DNA of 17,898 nt from Candidatus Microgenomates bacterium (lineage in GTDB: Bacteria > Patescibacteria > Microgenomatia > JADHYG01). The position numbers and the translations under genes are program-made. The stretch is from positions 1 to 17,898 of the forward strand of contig JADHYG010000017.1 in NCBI GenBank assembly GCA_016782545.1, read 5' to 3'. How positions within the stretch are numbered: the stretch's first letter is position 1; the number at the start of each line of letters is the position of its first letter. Of the stretch, positions 1 to 6,189 are shown piece after piece. Below the pieces are notes generated by a model, which was given only the letters and a program-made list of their open reading frames with translations, had not been told where the DNA came from and made no database searches.

Positions 1-404
1 AGAGGTAATTGGAGAACGATCTTGTCTTTTTGCAAAAACAGAGATTGAAGAGTGGCTATGGGGCAGATTTTTGACCAAAAAAAGCCGAAATAAAAAACAG
101 AAAAAATCAAGATATAATTCCTTAACCACTTCATTTTACCAGAGGTCTGGATTAAAATAGAAAGTGCTAAAAGAAAAATAAAAATTGTTGCTTGAGGTAA
201 GAAAGAAAAATCAAAATCAGTTGATTGAGCGAGGTAGTCCTGTTTGCCTTGGAGAATGTCACAAGTTGCATCTCGATTTTCGTCAATAAAAAATGGGCAA
301 AAAAGAGCCACTGGTTCTTGTTTAAAAGCAGCGAACCTGCTTGGTATAAGAAGAAATAGGCTCAGAGTTAAAGCAGCTAAAAAAATGATTAGCTTTTCTT
401 TCAT
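1..404 (-). CDS. Partial membrane protein with NapH/polyferredoxin-like Cys-Pro motif (5' part only)
   Basis: An uninterrupted minus-strand frame opens with ATG at 404 and runs off the left edge, giving 134 residues. The start is a signal-anchor-like hydrophobic stretch (residues 5-20), then a polar segment with Cys36 and Cys48, then two more hydrophobic stretches (about 72-86 and 97-110). The stretch WSKICPIATLQSLF (residues 110-123, Cys114) resembles the WxxxxCPxGxLQ region of membrane polyferredoxins such as NapH. That likeness is weak and the part that would carry ferredoxin clusters lies outside the window. The gene is divergent from the radical SAM gene with only 17 bp between starts, so the two may be co-regulated; an electron-transfer role for the radical SAM enzyme is speculation. 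The frame is convincing; the function is not known. Confidence 0.6.
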   Translation of the reverse strand, partial: MKEKLIIFLAALTLSLFLLIPSRFAAFKQEPVALFCPFFIDENRDATCDILQGKQDYLAQSTDFDFSFLPQATIFIFLLALSILIQTSGKMKWLRNYILIFSVFYFGFFWSKICPIATLQSLFLQKDKIVLQLP

Positions 405-421
405 ATTGATATTTTAGCACG
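405..421. promoter_or_regulatory. Divergent promoter with overlapping -10 boxes
   Basis: The 17 bp between the two start codons contain TATTTT (410-415) reading right and TAAAAT (416-411) reading left. Each ends exactly 6 bp before its start codon, so transcription would begin at or next to the A of ATG, giving leaderless mRNAs. No clear -35 box is visible for either direction. The assignment is inferred from position and AT content. Confidence 0.45.
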
Positions 422-1567
422 ATGAAGAAAAATCAATTGGGTTTTATCTTCTTGTTTATTATTCTTGCCTTGGCAATTTTCCCCATAATTAAATTTGCTT
501 TTTTAAAAAAAGAAAAAGCTGACGTGTCGGAAATTCTATCAGAGGTTGAAGAACTTCATGAAGCAAAATTTTATGAGAAACTTTCAGGTGGTCGAATCCA
601 GTGCAATCTTTGTCCCAATCGATGTATTTTAGCACCGGGCCAGAGAGGTATTTGTAAAGTCAGAGAAAATCGTGATGGTAAGCTTTATTCTTTGGTTTAT
701 GGAAAGCCGATTTCTATTAATGTTGACCCAATTGAGAAAAAGCCGTTTTATCATTTCTTACCTACTACTCGAGCTTATTCTTTGTCTACGGTTGGGTGTA
801 ATCTTAGCTGTAAATTTTGCCAAAATTGGAACATTTCCCAGCGTTTTCCAGAAGATGTTAATCCCATGGAAAAATCTCCGGAAGAGGTGGTTCAGGAAGC
901 TTTAGATGCTGAGGCAGAAACGATTGCCTTTACTTATAATGAGCCTACTGTTTGGTATGAGTATATGTATGATATTGCTAAACTGGCGAAAGAAAGAGAC
1001 TTAAAGACAGTCATGATTTCTGCTGGTTATATTAATCCTGAGCCCTTTAATGAATTGCTCGAGGTTTTAGATGCAGTGAGAATTGATCTTAAGGGATTTA
1101 CAGAAGAATATTATCAAGAAATTGTTGGTGGTAAGCTTGAACCAGTGCTTGAGAGTCTTAAAATTGCTTATCAAAGCGGTACTTGGCTGGAGATTATTAA
1201 CTTGATTGTTCCTGGGAAAAATGATAGCGATAGCGAAATCAGAGCCATGTGCCAGTGGATCAAGGATAATTTAAGTGAAGACGTTCCCTTGCATTTCTTA
1301 CGATTTCATCCTGATTATAAAATGAAAAATTTACCATCCACTCCGATCGAAACTCTTAAAAAAGCTCGAGAGATCGCCCAAGAAGTTGGTTTAAATTATG
1401 TTTATGCTGGAAATGTTCCCGAATATATAGAGGGTAATACTACTTTTTGTCCTGATAATGATGAATCTTTGATTATTAGAAAGGGATTTTTCGTGACGGA
1501 AAATAAAGTCGACGAAAATGGTCAAAACCCAATCTGTCCTTCAAAAATTCCCGGAGTTTGGCAATGA
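422..1567 (+). CDS. amrS: AmmeMemoRadiSam system radical SAM enzyme, membrane-anchored
   Basis: This 381-residue protein is a radical SAM enzyme of the AmmeMemoRadiSam family. It carries the CxxxCxxC cluster motif as Cys126, Cys130 and Cys133 inside VGCNLSCKFCQNW, and an extra N-terminal cysteine set (Cys61, Cys64, Cys68 and the later GICK cysteine), both typical of the family. The downstream TFTYNEPT-like stretch (AFTYNEPTVW) also fits. Unusually, residues 6-28 form a hydrophobic transmembrane segment ahead of the catalytic part, bounded by lysines on both sides, so orientation is unclear. The family links to Memo and AMMECR1 proteins, which are encoded as one fusion 3 kb downstream. The substrate is not established here. 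Its stop overlaps the start of the DUF523 gene, indicating translational coupling. Family assignment is firm; the anchor is read directly from sequence. Confidence 0.92.
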   Translation: MKKNQLGFIFLFIILALAIFPIIKFAFLKKEKADVSEILSEVEELHEAKFYEKLSGGRIQCNLCPNRCILAPGQRGICKVRENRDGKLYSLVYGKPISINVDPIEKKPFYHFLPTTRAYSLSTVGCNLSCKFCQNWNISQRFPEDVNPMEKSPEEVVQEALDAEAETIAFTYNEPTVWYEYMYDIAKLAKERDLKTVMISAGYINPEPFNELLEVLDAVRIDLKGFTEEYYQEIVGGKLEPVLESLKIAYQSGTWLEIINLIVPGKNDSDSEIRAMCQWIKDNLSEDVPLHFLRFHPDYKMKNLPSTPIETLKKAREIAQEVGLNYVYAGNVPEYIEGNTTFCPDNDESLIIRKGFFVTENKVDENGQNPICPSKIPGVWQ

Positions 1568-2034
1568 AAAAAAGAAAAAATAAAATGATTATTGTCAGCG
1601 GCTGTTTATTAGGATTACGGTGCAGGTATGACGGTAAAAGTAAGTATAATAAAAAAGTTATTGAGTTTTTAAGGAAAAAAGGCTTGATTCCTATTCCTGT
1701 TTGTCCTGAGCAATTTGGGGGTCAGGAGACTCCCAGGCCTGATGCTGCCATATTTGGTGGGAATGGTAAAGATGTTTTATCAGGAAGAGCAAAAGTTATC
1801 GAAGAAGATGGGAAAGATGTTACGGCTTGTTTTATTAGAGGAGCAAAGGAGGTTTTAAAATTGGCGGAATTGTTAAATATTAAAGAAGCAATTCTTAAGA
1901 CAAAAAGTCCATCTTGTGGTTGCGGATTGATTTATGATGGAACTTTCACTGGCAATTTAGTCCCAGGCGATGGTGTAACGACTGCCTTGTTAAAACAAAA
2001 AGGCATAAGAATTAAAACAGAGGAAGATTTGTAA
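1564..2034 (+). CDS. DUF523 family protein (TudS-like, putative Fe-S protein)
   Basis: A 156-residue DUF523 protein. It has the family opening IIVSGCLLGLRCRYDG and the PVCPEQFGG and SPSCGCG motifs. Cys14, Cys47 and Cys118 match the three cysteines that hold the [4Fe-4S] cluster in thiouracil desulfidase TudS, the best studied relative, so a cluster-dependent desulfuration or related reaction is possible but not shown. I chose ATG 1564, which overlaps the previous stop (ATGA) and has GGAG (1552-1555) 8 bp upstream; a TTG at 1558 also lies in frame, and an ATG at 1585 would give the compact start seen in many relatives. It is coupled to the radical SAM gene. No membrane segment is present. Confidence 0.85.
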   Translation: MKKRKNKMIIVSGCLLGLRCRYDGKSKYNKKVIEFLRKKGLIPIPVCPEQFGGQETPRPDAAIFGGNGKDVLSGRAKVIEEDGKDVTACFIRGAKEVLKLAELLNIKEAILKTKSPSCGCGLIYDGTFTGNLVPGDGVTTALLKQKGIRIKTEEDL

Positions 2035-2082
2035 ACTTTATTTTTATTATTTTTTTATCAGTTTTTAAAAGTTTTAATTTTT

Positions 2083-2117
2083 TGCACAAAAATTCGCTAT
2101 AGCGCAATTTTGTGTTA
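2083..2117 (+). repeat. Palindromic repeat, copy 1, upstream of the PaaX/Cas2-like gene
   Basis: The core CGCTATAGCG (2095-2104) is a perfect palindrome, and the arms CACAAAA and TTTTGTG extend it to an imperfect 30-bp dyad (2085-2114, two mismatched pairs per stem). Aligned in the same orientation, 28 of 35 bases agree with a second copy at 2730-2764 on the other side of the gene. It lies just upstream of the likely -10 of that gene, where an operator would be expected. Confidence 0.75.
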
Positions 2118-2120
2118 AAT
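2115..2120 (+). promoter_or_regulatory. Possible -10 box for the PaaX/Cas2-like gene
   Basis: TTAAAT stands 13 bp before ATG 2134 and abuts the palindrome at 2085-2114, which would cover the -35/spacer region. A protein bound to the palindrome would block this promoter. There is no consensus -35. This is inference from position. Confidence 0.35.
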
Positions 2121-2133
2121 TAGAACTAGAGAC

Positions 2134-2712
2134 ATGAAAGAAGAAAAATATCCTTATGTAAAAGATGTCTTGAAACTTCTAGGAATGGGGGCATTTTTGG
2201 GAGCAACTCTTGTAATGCCAGGTTTGATCAAACTTACTCCTTCTTTGTTCGGAAAAAAGAAGAGTAAAAAAAGAAGATTGAAAGAATGGGAAAAGTTTAA
2301 TTTGCCACGATTAAGACAAACGATTAAAAGGTTATATGAACAAAAAATGGTGAAGGTAGTAGAAACTAGAGATGGATCAATAGTTAAATTAACAGAGAAA
2401 GGGGAATTAAAAGCTCTTCGTTTTAAATTTGAAGGAATGGTGATTGGTAAACCTAAAAGATGGGATAAAAAATGGAGATTAATTATTTACGATATTCCAA
2501 AGAGCAAAAAGACAGCCCAAGGTGCTTTTCGCCGGATGCTTAAGGAAATGAAGTTTTTACAATTACAAAAAAGTGTCTATCTTTGTCCTTTTCCTTGTGA
2601 GCAAGAGATAAAATTTTTAAGGGAGGTTTATGGGATTGGAAGAGATGTGCTTATTTTGACTGTCGAAAAAATTGAAAATGATCAAGTATACAGAAAATAT
2701 TTCGGAGTCTAA
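2134..2712 (+). CDS. PaaX-like regulator: winged helix plus Cas2-like domain
   Basis: The 192-residue protein has three parts. Residues 10-34 are hydrophobic and glycine-rich, possibly a membrane segment. Residues about 41-108 are basic and read as a winged helix (LPRLRQTIKRLYEQKMVKVV followed by a wing with LTEKGELKAL). Residues 114-180 begin WRLIIYDIP and continue with GAFRRMLKEM, SVYLCPF and a final beta strand, the ferredoxin-like fold shared by Cas2 and the middle domain of PaaX. Automated pipelines may label such proteins Cas2, but no CRISPR array or other cas gene is present. The gene is bracketed by two copies of one palindrome, which suggests autoregulation or a mobile cassette. Its DNA target and role are unknown. 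Confidence 0.7.
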   Translation: MKEEKYPYVKDVLKLLGMGAFLGATLVMPGLIKLTPSLFGKKKSKKRRLKEWEKFNLPRLRQTIKRLYEQKMVKVVETRDGSIVKLTEKGELKALRFKFEGMVIGKPKRWDKKWRLIIYDIPKSKKTAQGAFRRMLKEMKFLQLQKSVYLCPFPCEQEIKFLREVYGIGRDVLILTVEKIENDQVYRKYFGV

Positions 2713-2729
2713 AATATCTCTAATATCTC

Positions 2730-2764
2730 TGCGCAAAATTTTGCTATAGCGCGAAATTGTGTTG
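2730..2764 (+). repeat. Palindromic repeat, copy 2, downstream of the PaaX/Cas2-like gene
   Basis: This copy has the same GCTATAGC core (2743-2750) and matches copy 1 (2083-2117) at 28 of 35 positions in the same orientation. Its outer arms pair less well than in copy 1 (several mismatches and G-T pairs). It starts 17 bp after the stop codon. It lacks a following T run, so it does not look like an intrinsic terminator. Confidence 0.7.
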
Positions 2765-2770
2765 ATTATT

Positions 2771-2800
2771 CACTGTAAATAACTGTAAATAACTGTAAAT
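2771..2800 (+). repeat. Three tandem 10-bp repeats (iteron-like)
   Basis: The unit (C/A)ACTGTAAAT occurs three times head to tail at 2771-2780, 2781-2790 and 2791-2800, differing only in the first base. It is followed by looser ATAAG-containing repeats to about 2825. A 10-bp period puts the units on one face of the helix, as in operator or iteron arrays. They lie in the 158-bp gap between the PaaX/Cas2-like and phosphoesterase genes. Confidence 0.8.
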
Positions 2801-2855
2801 ATAAGCAAATATAAGTATAAGTAAGAAAGATTTAGTAAAAGATAATGTATAAATG

Positions 2856-2861
2856 TATAAT
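2856..2861 (+). promoter_or_regulatory. -10 box for the metallophosphoesterase gene
   Basis: A perfect TATAAT stands 9 bp before ATG 2871, predicting a leader of only about 3 nt. No convincing -35 box is present. The tandem 10-bp repeats lie 56 bp upstream and could bind a regulator. Confidence 0.6.
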
Positions 2862-2870
2862 TAATAAGAG

Positions 2871-3464
2871 ATGAAAATTCTTGTTTTTGGAGATATTCAT
2901 AATGATCTTGAAGCTCTAAAAAAGATTCTTGTTAAAAAAGCGGATATTTATATTTGCCATGGTGATTTGAGCAACCTAGGAGAAGACTTAGAGAAAGCCG
3001 GAGAGATTCTGGCGTCTTTAAAACAAAAACTTTGGTTAATACCGGGAAATAACGAGACCTGGGAGCAAATTCAAACTCTTTGTCAAAGATATGGCTTTGT
3101 TGATTTTCACCAAAAAGTGATTCAAAAGTATGGTCTTGTTTTTGCCGGTTTGGGATACAGCACGCCGACTCCATTTAATACTCCTGGAGAAACAAGCGAG
3201 GAAGAATTTGCTAAGGCCCTAAAATTTTTTGAGGGATATCAAAATCTTTGTCTTTTTGCTCACAATCCACCAAAAGATACTCAACTTGATGTTATTCCCA
3301 GCGGTGTTTATGTTGGTAGTCAGGCAATAAGAGAGTTTATTGAGAAAAGCAAGCCTTTTTATTTCTTTTCCGGTCATATTCACGAAAACGAAGGAAAAAT
3401 TCAGCGGATCGGTCAGACAACTTGCTTTGGAGTTGGCAAAAAGGGACTAGAGATTTGGCTATAA
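2871..3464 (+). CDS. Calcineurin-like metallophosphoesterase
   Basis: A 197-residue, single-domain metallophosphoesterase. Metal-binding motifs occur in family order: GDIHND (residues 7-12), GDLSNLG (31-37), GNNE (59-62), AHNPP (130-134) and GHIH (168-171). The third motif has Asn in place of the His of the usual GNHE/D, a change found in some subfamilies; the two-metal site should otherwise be intact. These enzymes hydrolyse phosphoesters; the substrate (nucleotide, phosphoprotein or other) cannot be read from sequence. It has no signal peptide and is presumably cytoplasmic. It has its own TATAAT promoter, and the next gene starts 9 bp after its stop. Confidence 0.88.
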   Translation: MKILVFGDIHNDLEALKKILVKKADIYICHGDLSNLGEDLEKAGEILASLKQKLWLIPGNNETWEQIQTLCQRYGFVDFHQKVIQKYGLVFAGLGYSTPTPFNTPGETSEEEFAKALKFFEGYQNLCLFAHNPPKDTQLDVIPSGVYVGSQAIREFIEKSKPFYFFSGHIHENEGKIQRIGQTTCFGVGKKGLEIWL

Positions 3465-3473
3465 ATTGCCACA

Positions 3474-4640
3474 ATGAGATATCAAAAATACATTTTTTTT
3501 CTCGTTCTTCTTTTTTTACCTACTCAACTCGGCAAGCATTTTTGGCCAAATTTTTCTTATGTTTTAGGTCAAAGAATAGATTATCTCAGCCCAACGGTTT
3601 ACTTAACGGATATTTTGATAGCGATTTTATTTCTATCAGACTTTAAGAAGGTTTATAGATTTTTTAAGGAACATTTTATTGGGTTATTGGGTTGCTGGGT
3701 TACTGGGTTACTATTGTCTTTTTTTTGGATTTTCTTTCAGAATCAAAGCATTGGTCTTTTATTTTATAAATGGCTAAAACTTTTTGAGTTTTTATTTTTT
3801 ATTTTCTGGATTAAAAAAAATGTCAAAATGGAAGAAATTCTTCTTCCTCTTAGTTTAGGAGTTTTAGGGGAGAGTCTTTTGGCTTGGCTGGAATTTCTTA
3901 CACAAGGCTCTTTAGGTTTCTGGATTTTAGGAGAGCGGAGCTTTCATATCAGCACTCCTGGCATTGCCTTGGCAAATTTACAGGGAAGACTTGCTTTAAG
4001 ACCCTATGCTACTTTTCCTCACCCAAATGTTTTGGCGGGATATACCTTGGTGGTTTTGATTTTCGCTTTATTTTTAAGAGAACAGTCTAAATTTCTAAGA
4101 TTACTTACTCTTATTTTAGGAACAAGCGTTATTTTTATTTCTTTTTCCCGAACAGTATGGACGGTTTGGTTTTTAATAATTATTTTCTGGTTATGGATCA
4201 GAAAAAAAGATTTAGCTTTGCCTTCTTTGTTTTTTTTAAGTCTCGGAAATGAATCTGTTTGGAGAAGATTAGAACTAACGGATGCAGCTTTTAAAATATT
4301 TAAAACCTCGCCAATTTTTGGTGTTGGCCTTGGCAATTTTATTACTCAATTACCAAAATTTTTAGTTCCAAAAAAGCTTTATTTTTGGCAGCCTGTTCAC
4401 AACATCTTTCTTTTAATATTAGCCGAGACAGGAATAATTGGTGTATGTTTCATGGTCTATGGCGTATGGTTTATTTTTAGGAAATTGTGGCAGGAAAAAA
4501 ATTTGGCCCTGCTTTATTCCTTTTTTGCTATAATTTTAACAGGATTTTTTGATCACTATTGGCTAACCTTGCAACAGACACAATTATTGCTGGCTCTTAT
4601 TATTGGCTTGAGCATTAAAAGCAAGAATGTCCTTGAATAA
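3474..4640 (+). CDS. O-antigen ligase/polymerase-like membrane protein (Wzy/WaaL family)
   Basis: A 388-residue polytopic membrane protein with about ten hydrophobic segments. Signatures of the O-antigen ligase/polymerase superfamily are seen: PHPNVLAGY (residues 182-190), a periplasmic-type loop ending in GVGLGNFI, and QPVHNIFLLILAETG near the C-terminus. Members join or polymerise lipid-linked glycans at the outer face of the membrane, so a role in surface polysaccharide or protein glycosylation is likely. Residues 70-80 are encoded by four 8-bp tandem repeats. It follows the phosphoesterase gene by 9 bp; TATAAA (3460-3465), overlapping that gene's stop, could be a separate -10. Its last 14 bp overlap the Memo-AMMECR1 gene. 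Confidence 0.85.
   Translation: MRYQKYIFFLVLLFLPTQLGKHFWPNFSYVLGQRIDYLSPTVYLTDILIAILFLSDFKKVYRFFKEHFIGLLGCWVTGLLLSFFWIFFQNQSIGLLFYKWLKLFEFLFFIFWIKKNVKMEEILLPLSLGVLGESLLAWLEFLTQGSLGFWILGERSFHISTPGIALANLQGRLALRPYATFPHPNVLAGYTLVVLIFALFLREQSKFLRLLTLILGTSVIFISFSRTVWTVWFLIIIFWLWIRKKDLALPSLFFLSLGNESVWRRLELTDAAFKIFKTSPIFGVGLGNFITQLPKFLVPKKLYFWQPVHNIFLLILAETGIIGVCFMVYGVWFIFRKLWQEKNLALLYSFFAIILTGFFDHYWLTLQQTQLLLALIIGLSIKSKNVLE
3681..3712 (+). repeat. 8-bp tandem repeat, four copies, inside the O-antigen gene
   Basis: Four head-to-tail units are seen: GGGTTATT, GGGTTGCT, GGGTTACT, GGGTTACT. The last two are identical and the others differ by one base each. Because 8 is not a multiple of 3, gain or loss of a unit would shift the reading frame about 70 codons into the gene. 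Confidence 0.85.
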
Positions 4641-6189
4641 GGTTAAAAAACTTATTATCATAGTAATAGTTATAGTAATTATTTTTCCTATTTTGATTTT
4701 TGTTCAGCGAAAAAACAAGAAAGAGATGAAGTCAAAAGTTATCAGAAAAGCAGCGGTTGCGGGTAGCTTTTATCCTGCTGAAAAAAGTGTTTTGAATTCC
4801 CAAATCGAAGACTTTTTTCAAAAAGTGCCGGAAAAAAAGGAAGAAGGCCTGCTGCGAATTTTAATTGTTCCTCATGCCGGTTATGAATATTCAGGCCAGG
4901 TAGCGGTCTGGGGATTTAAGCAATTATTAAATAAGAATTATTCTACGGTGATTTTACTTGGAGGAAGCCATAGTTCTTGGTTTAGGGGAGCGGTAATTGA
5001 TGAAAGTGATGTTTGGGAAACGCCCTTGGGCGCGGTTGAGATAGACAAAAATTTAGCCGAAGAAATAGTTGAGGAAATTGAAGAAGTAACGTTTTCTACT
5101 TCAGCTCATTCAGGAGAGCATTCTTTGGAAGTAGAAGTGCCATTTTTACAAACAGTTTTGAAAGATTTTAAGATTGTGCCCATTCTTTTTGGGGAAACGA
5201 ATGAAACGCTTCTTGATAATTTAGTCAGAGTTTTGGTTAAAAATATGAGTAAAAGTACTTTAGTCGTCGTCAGTACAGATTTATCTCATTATCCATCCTA
5301 TGAAATCGCTAATGAAGTTGATAAAACAACAGTTGATTCAATTTTGTCCGGCGATTCCCAAAATTTTACGAAGACAATTGTCTCTCAAATGGGAAAAGGC
5401 TATTCTAGTTTAGAAACTTGTGCTTGTGGAGAAAAGGCTGTTAAAGTTGGAATGAGATTAGCGCAAAAATTAGGTCAAGGAGAGTGGAAACTTTTAAATT
5501 ATGCTAATTCTGGAGACACGGCAGAGGATAAAAGTCGAGTAGTAGGTTATGCGGCAATTGGCTTTTGGATCACCTCGGATGGTGGCAGAATGGAGCGAAG
5601 CGGAACATCTGACTCCTCCGAGGTGGAAGAGTTAGGCAAGAATCAACAAAATAAATTACTTGAGATTGCCAGGAGAACACTAGAAAGTTATCTTAAAGAT
5701 GGGAAAAGTCCTGAATTTGAAGTTTCTGACCCTCAACTTCTTGAGCCGCTGGGTACTTTTGTGACTTTAAGGAAAGGTGGCCAGCTTCGTGGTTGTATTG
5801 GTGAATTTGAAGCAACAGAGCCTTTGTGGAAAGTTGTTCAAAGAATGGCGATTGAAGCTGCTGTTAAAGACCTGCGATTTTCGCCAGTTCGATTAAACGA
5901 ACTAGCGGAGATTAATATCGAAATTTCTGTTTTATCACCGCTTAAGAAAATAGATGATCCTGATGAAATTGAACTAGGAGTTCATGGGGTGATGATTAAG
6001 AAAGGATTGCGCAAAGGCGTATTTTTACCTCAGGTAGCGACTGAGACAGGATGGGATAAAGAAACTTTTATGGGTCAGTTATGTTCTCAAAAAGCCGGTT
6101 TAGCTTGGGATTGTTGGAAAAAGAAGGATATAGAAATTTTTACTTTTACGGCTCAAGTGTTTGAAGAAGAATTAGAGTTAGAGCATTAA
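4627..6189 (+). CDS. amrB/amrA: Fused Memo-AMMECR1 protein (AmmeMemoRadiSam proteins B and A), membrane-anchored
   Basis: This 520-residue protein joins two families usually encoded separately. Residues 9-27 are a strongly hydrophobic anchor; more positive charge follows it (RKNKKEMKSK) than precedes it, favouring a cytoplasmic body. Residues about 38-316 are Memo-like: AAVAGSFYP, VPHAGYEYSG with His83, GGSHSSW with His115, STDLSHYP with Asp218 and His221, and ETCACG with Cys265/Cys267. His83 and His115 are spaced as His49 and His81, iron ligands of human MEMO1. Residues about 337-515 are AMMECR1-like, with LRGCIG at 387-392. The linker (about 315-333) is encoded by a GC-rich inverted repeat. 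It belongs with the radical SAM enzyme at 422. The reaction is not established. An ATG at codon 34 would remove the anchor, but the hydrophobic run supports the earlier start. Confidence 0.93.
   Translation: MSLNKVKKLIIIVIVIVIIFPILIFVQRKNKKEMKSKVIRKAAVAGSFYPAEKSVLNSQIEDFFQKVPEKKEEGLLRILIVPHAGYEYSGQVAVWGFKQLLNKNYSTVILLGGSHSSWFRGAVIDESDVWETPLGAVEIDKNLAEEIVEEIEEVTFSTSAHSGEHSLEVEVPFLQTVLKDFKIVPILFGETNETLLDNLVRVLVKNMSKSTLVVVSTDLSHYPSYEIANEVDKTTVDSILSGDSQNFTKTIVSQMGKGYSSLETCACGEKAVKVGMRLAQKLGQGEWKLLNYANSGDTAEDKSRVVGYAAIGFWITSDGGRMERSGTSDSSEVEELGKNQQNKLLEIARRTLESYLKDGKSPEFEVSDPQLLEPLGTFVTLRKGGQLRGCIGEFEATEPLWKVVQRMAIEAAVKDLRFSPVRLNELAEINIEISVLSPLKKIDDPDEIELGVHGVMIKKGLRKGVFLPQVATETGWDKETFMGQLCSQKAGLAWDCWKKKDIEIFTFTAQVFEEELELEH
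5571..5625. repeat. GC-rich inverted repeat encoding the Memo/AMMECR1 linker
   Basis: CACCTCGGA (5571-5579) and TCCGAGGTG (5617-5625) are perfect 9-bp inverted arms around a 37-bp interior that includes GCGAAGC (5595-5601), a heptamer known to form an unusually stable DNA mini-hairpin. The element is in frame and codes for a Ser/Gly/Glu-rich linker. Its composition is richer in GC than the gene around it. Confidence 0.75.

Noticed and set aside
1558..1563. TTG start for the DUF523 gene
   Set aside because: The ATG two codons later overlaps the preceding stop as ATGA and has a better spaced ribosome binding site.
2731..2762. Intrinsic terminator after the PaaX/Cas2-like gene
   Set aside because: The dyad's outer stem is poor, no T run follows, and a near copy lies upstream of the gene, which fits an operator or element end better.
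2134..2800. CRISPR locus suggested by a Cas2-like domain next to repeats
   Set aside because: The repeats are a pair of palindromes and three contiguous 10-bp units without spacers, and no cas1 or other cas gene is present; the protein has a winged helix and fits PaaX-like regulators better.
5571..5625. Frameshift or sequencing error joining the Memo and AMMECR1 genes
   Set aside because: The frame is open throughout, the junction is a clean in-frame linker, and both domains are complete with intact motifs; an assembly error cannot be fully excluded from one sequence.
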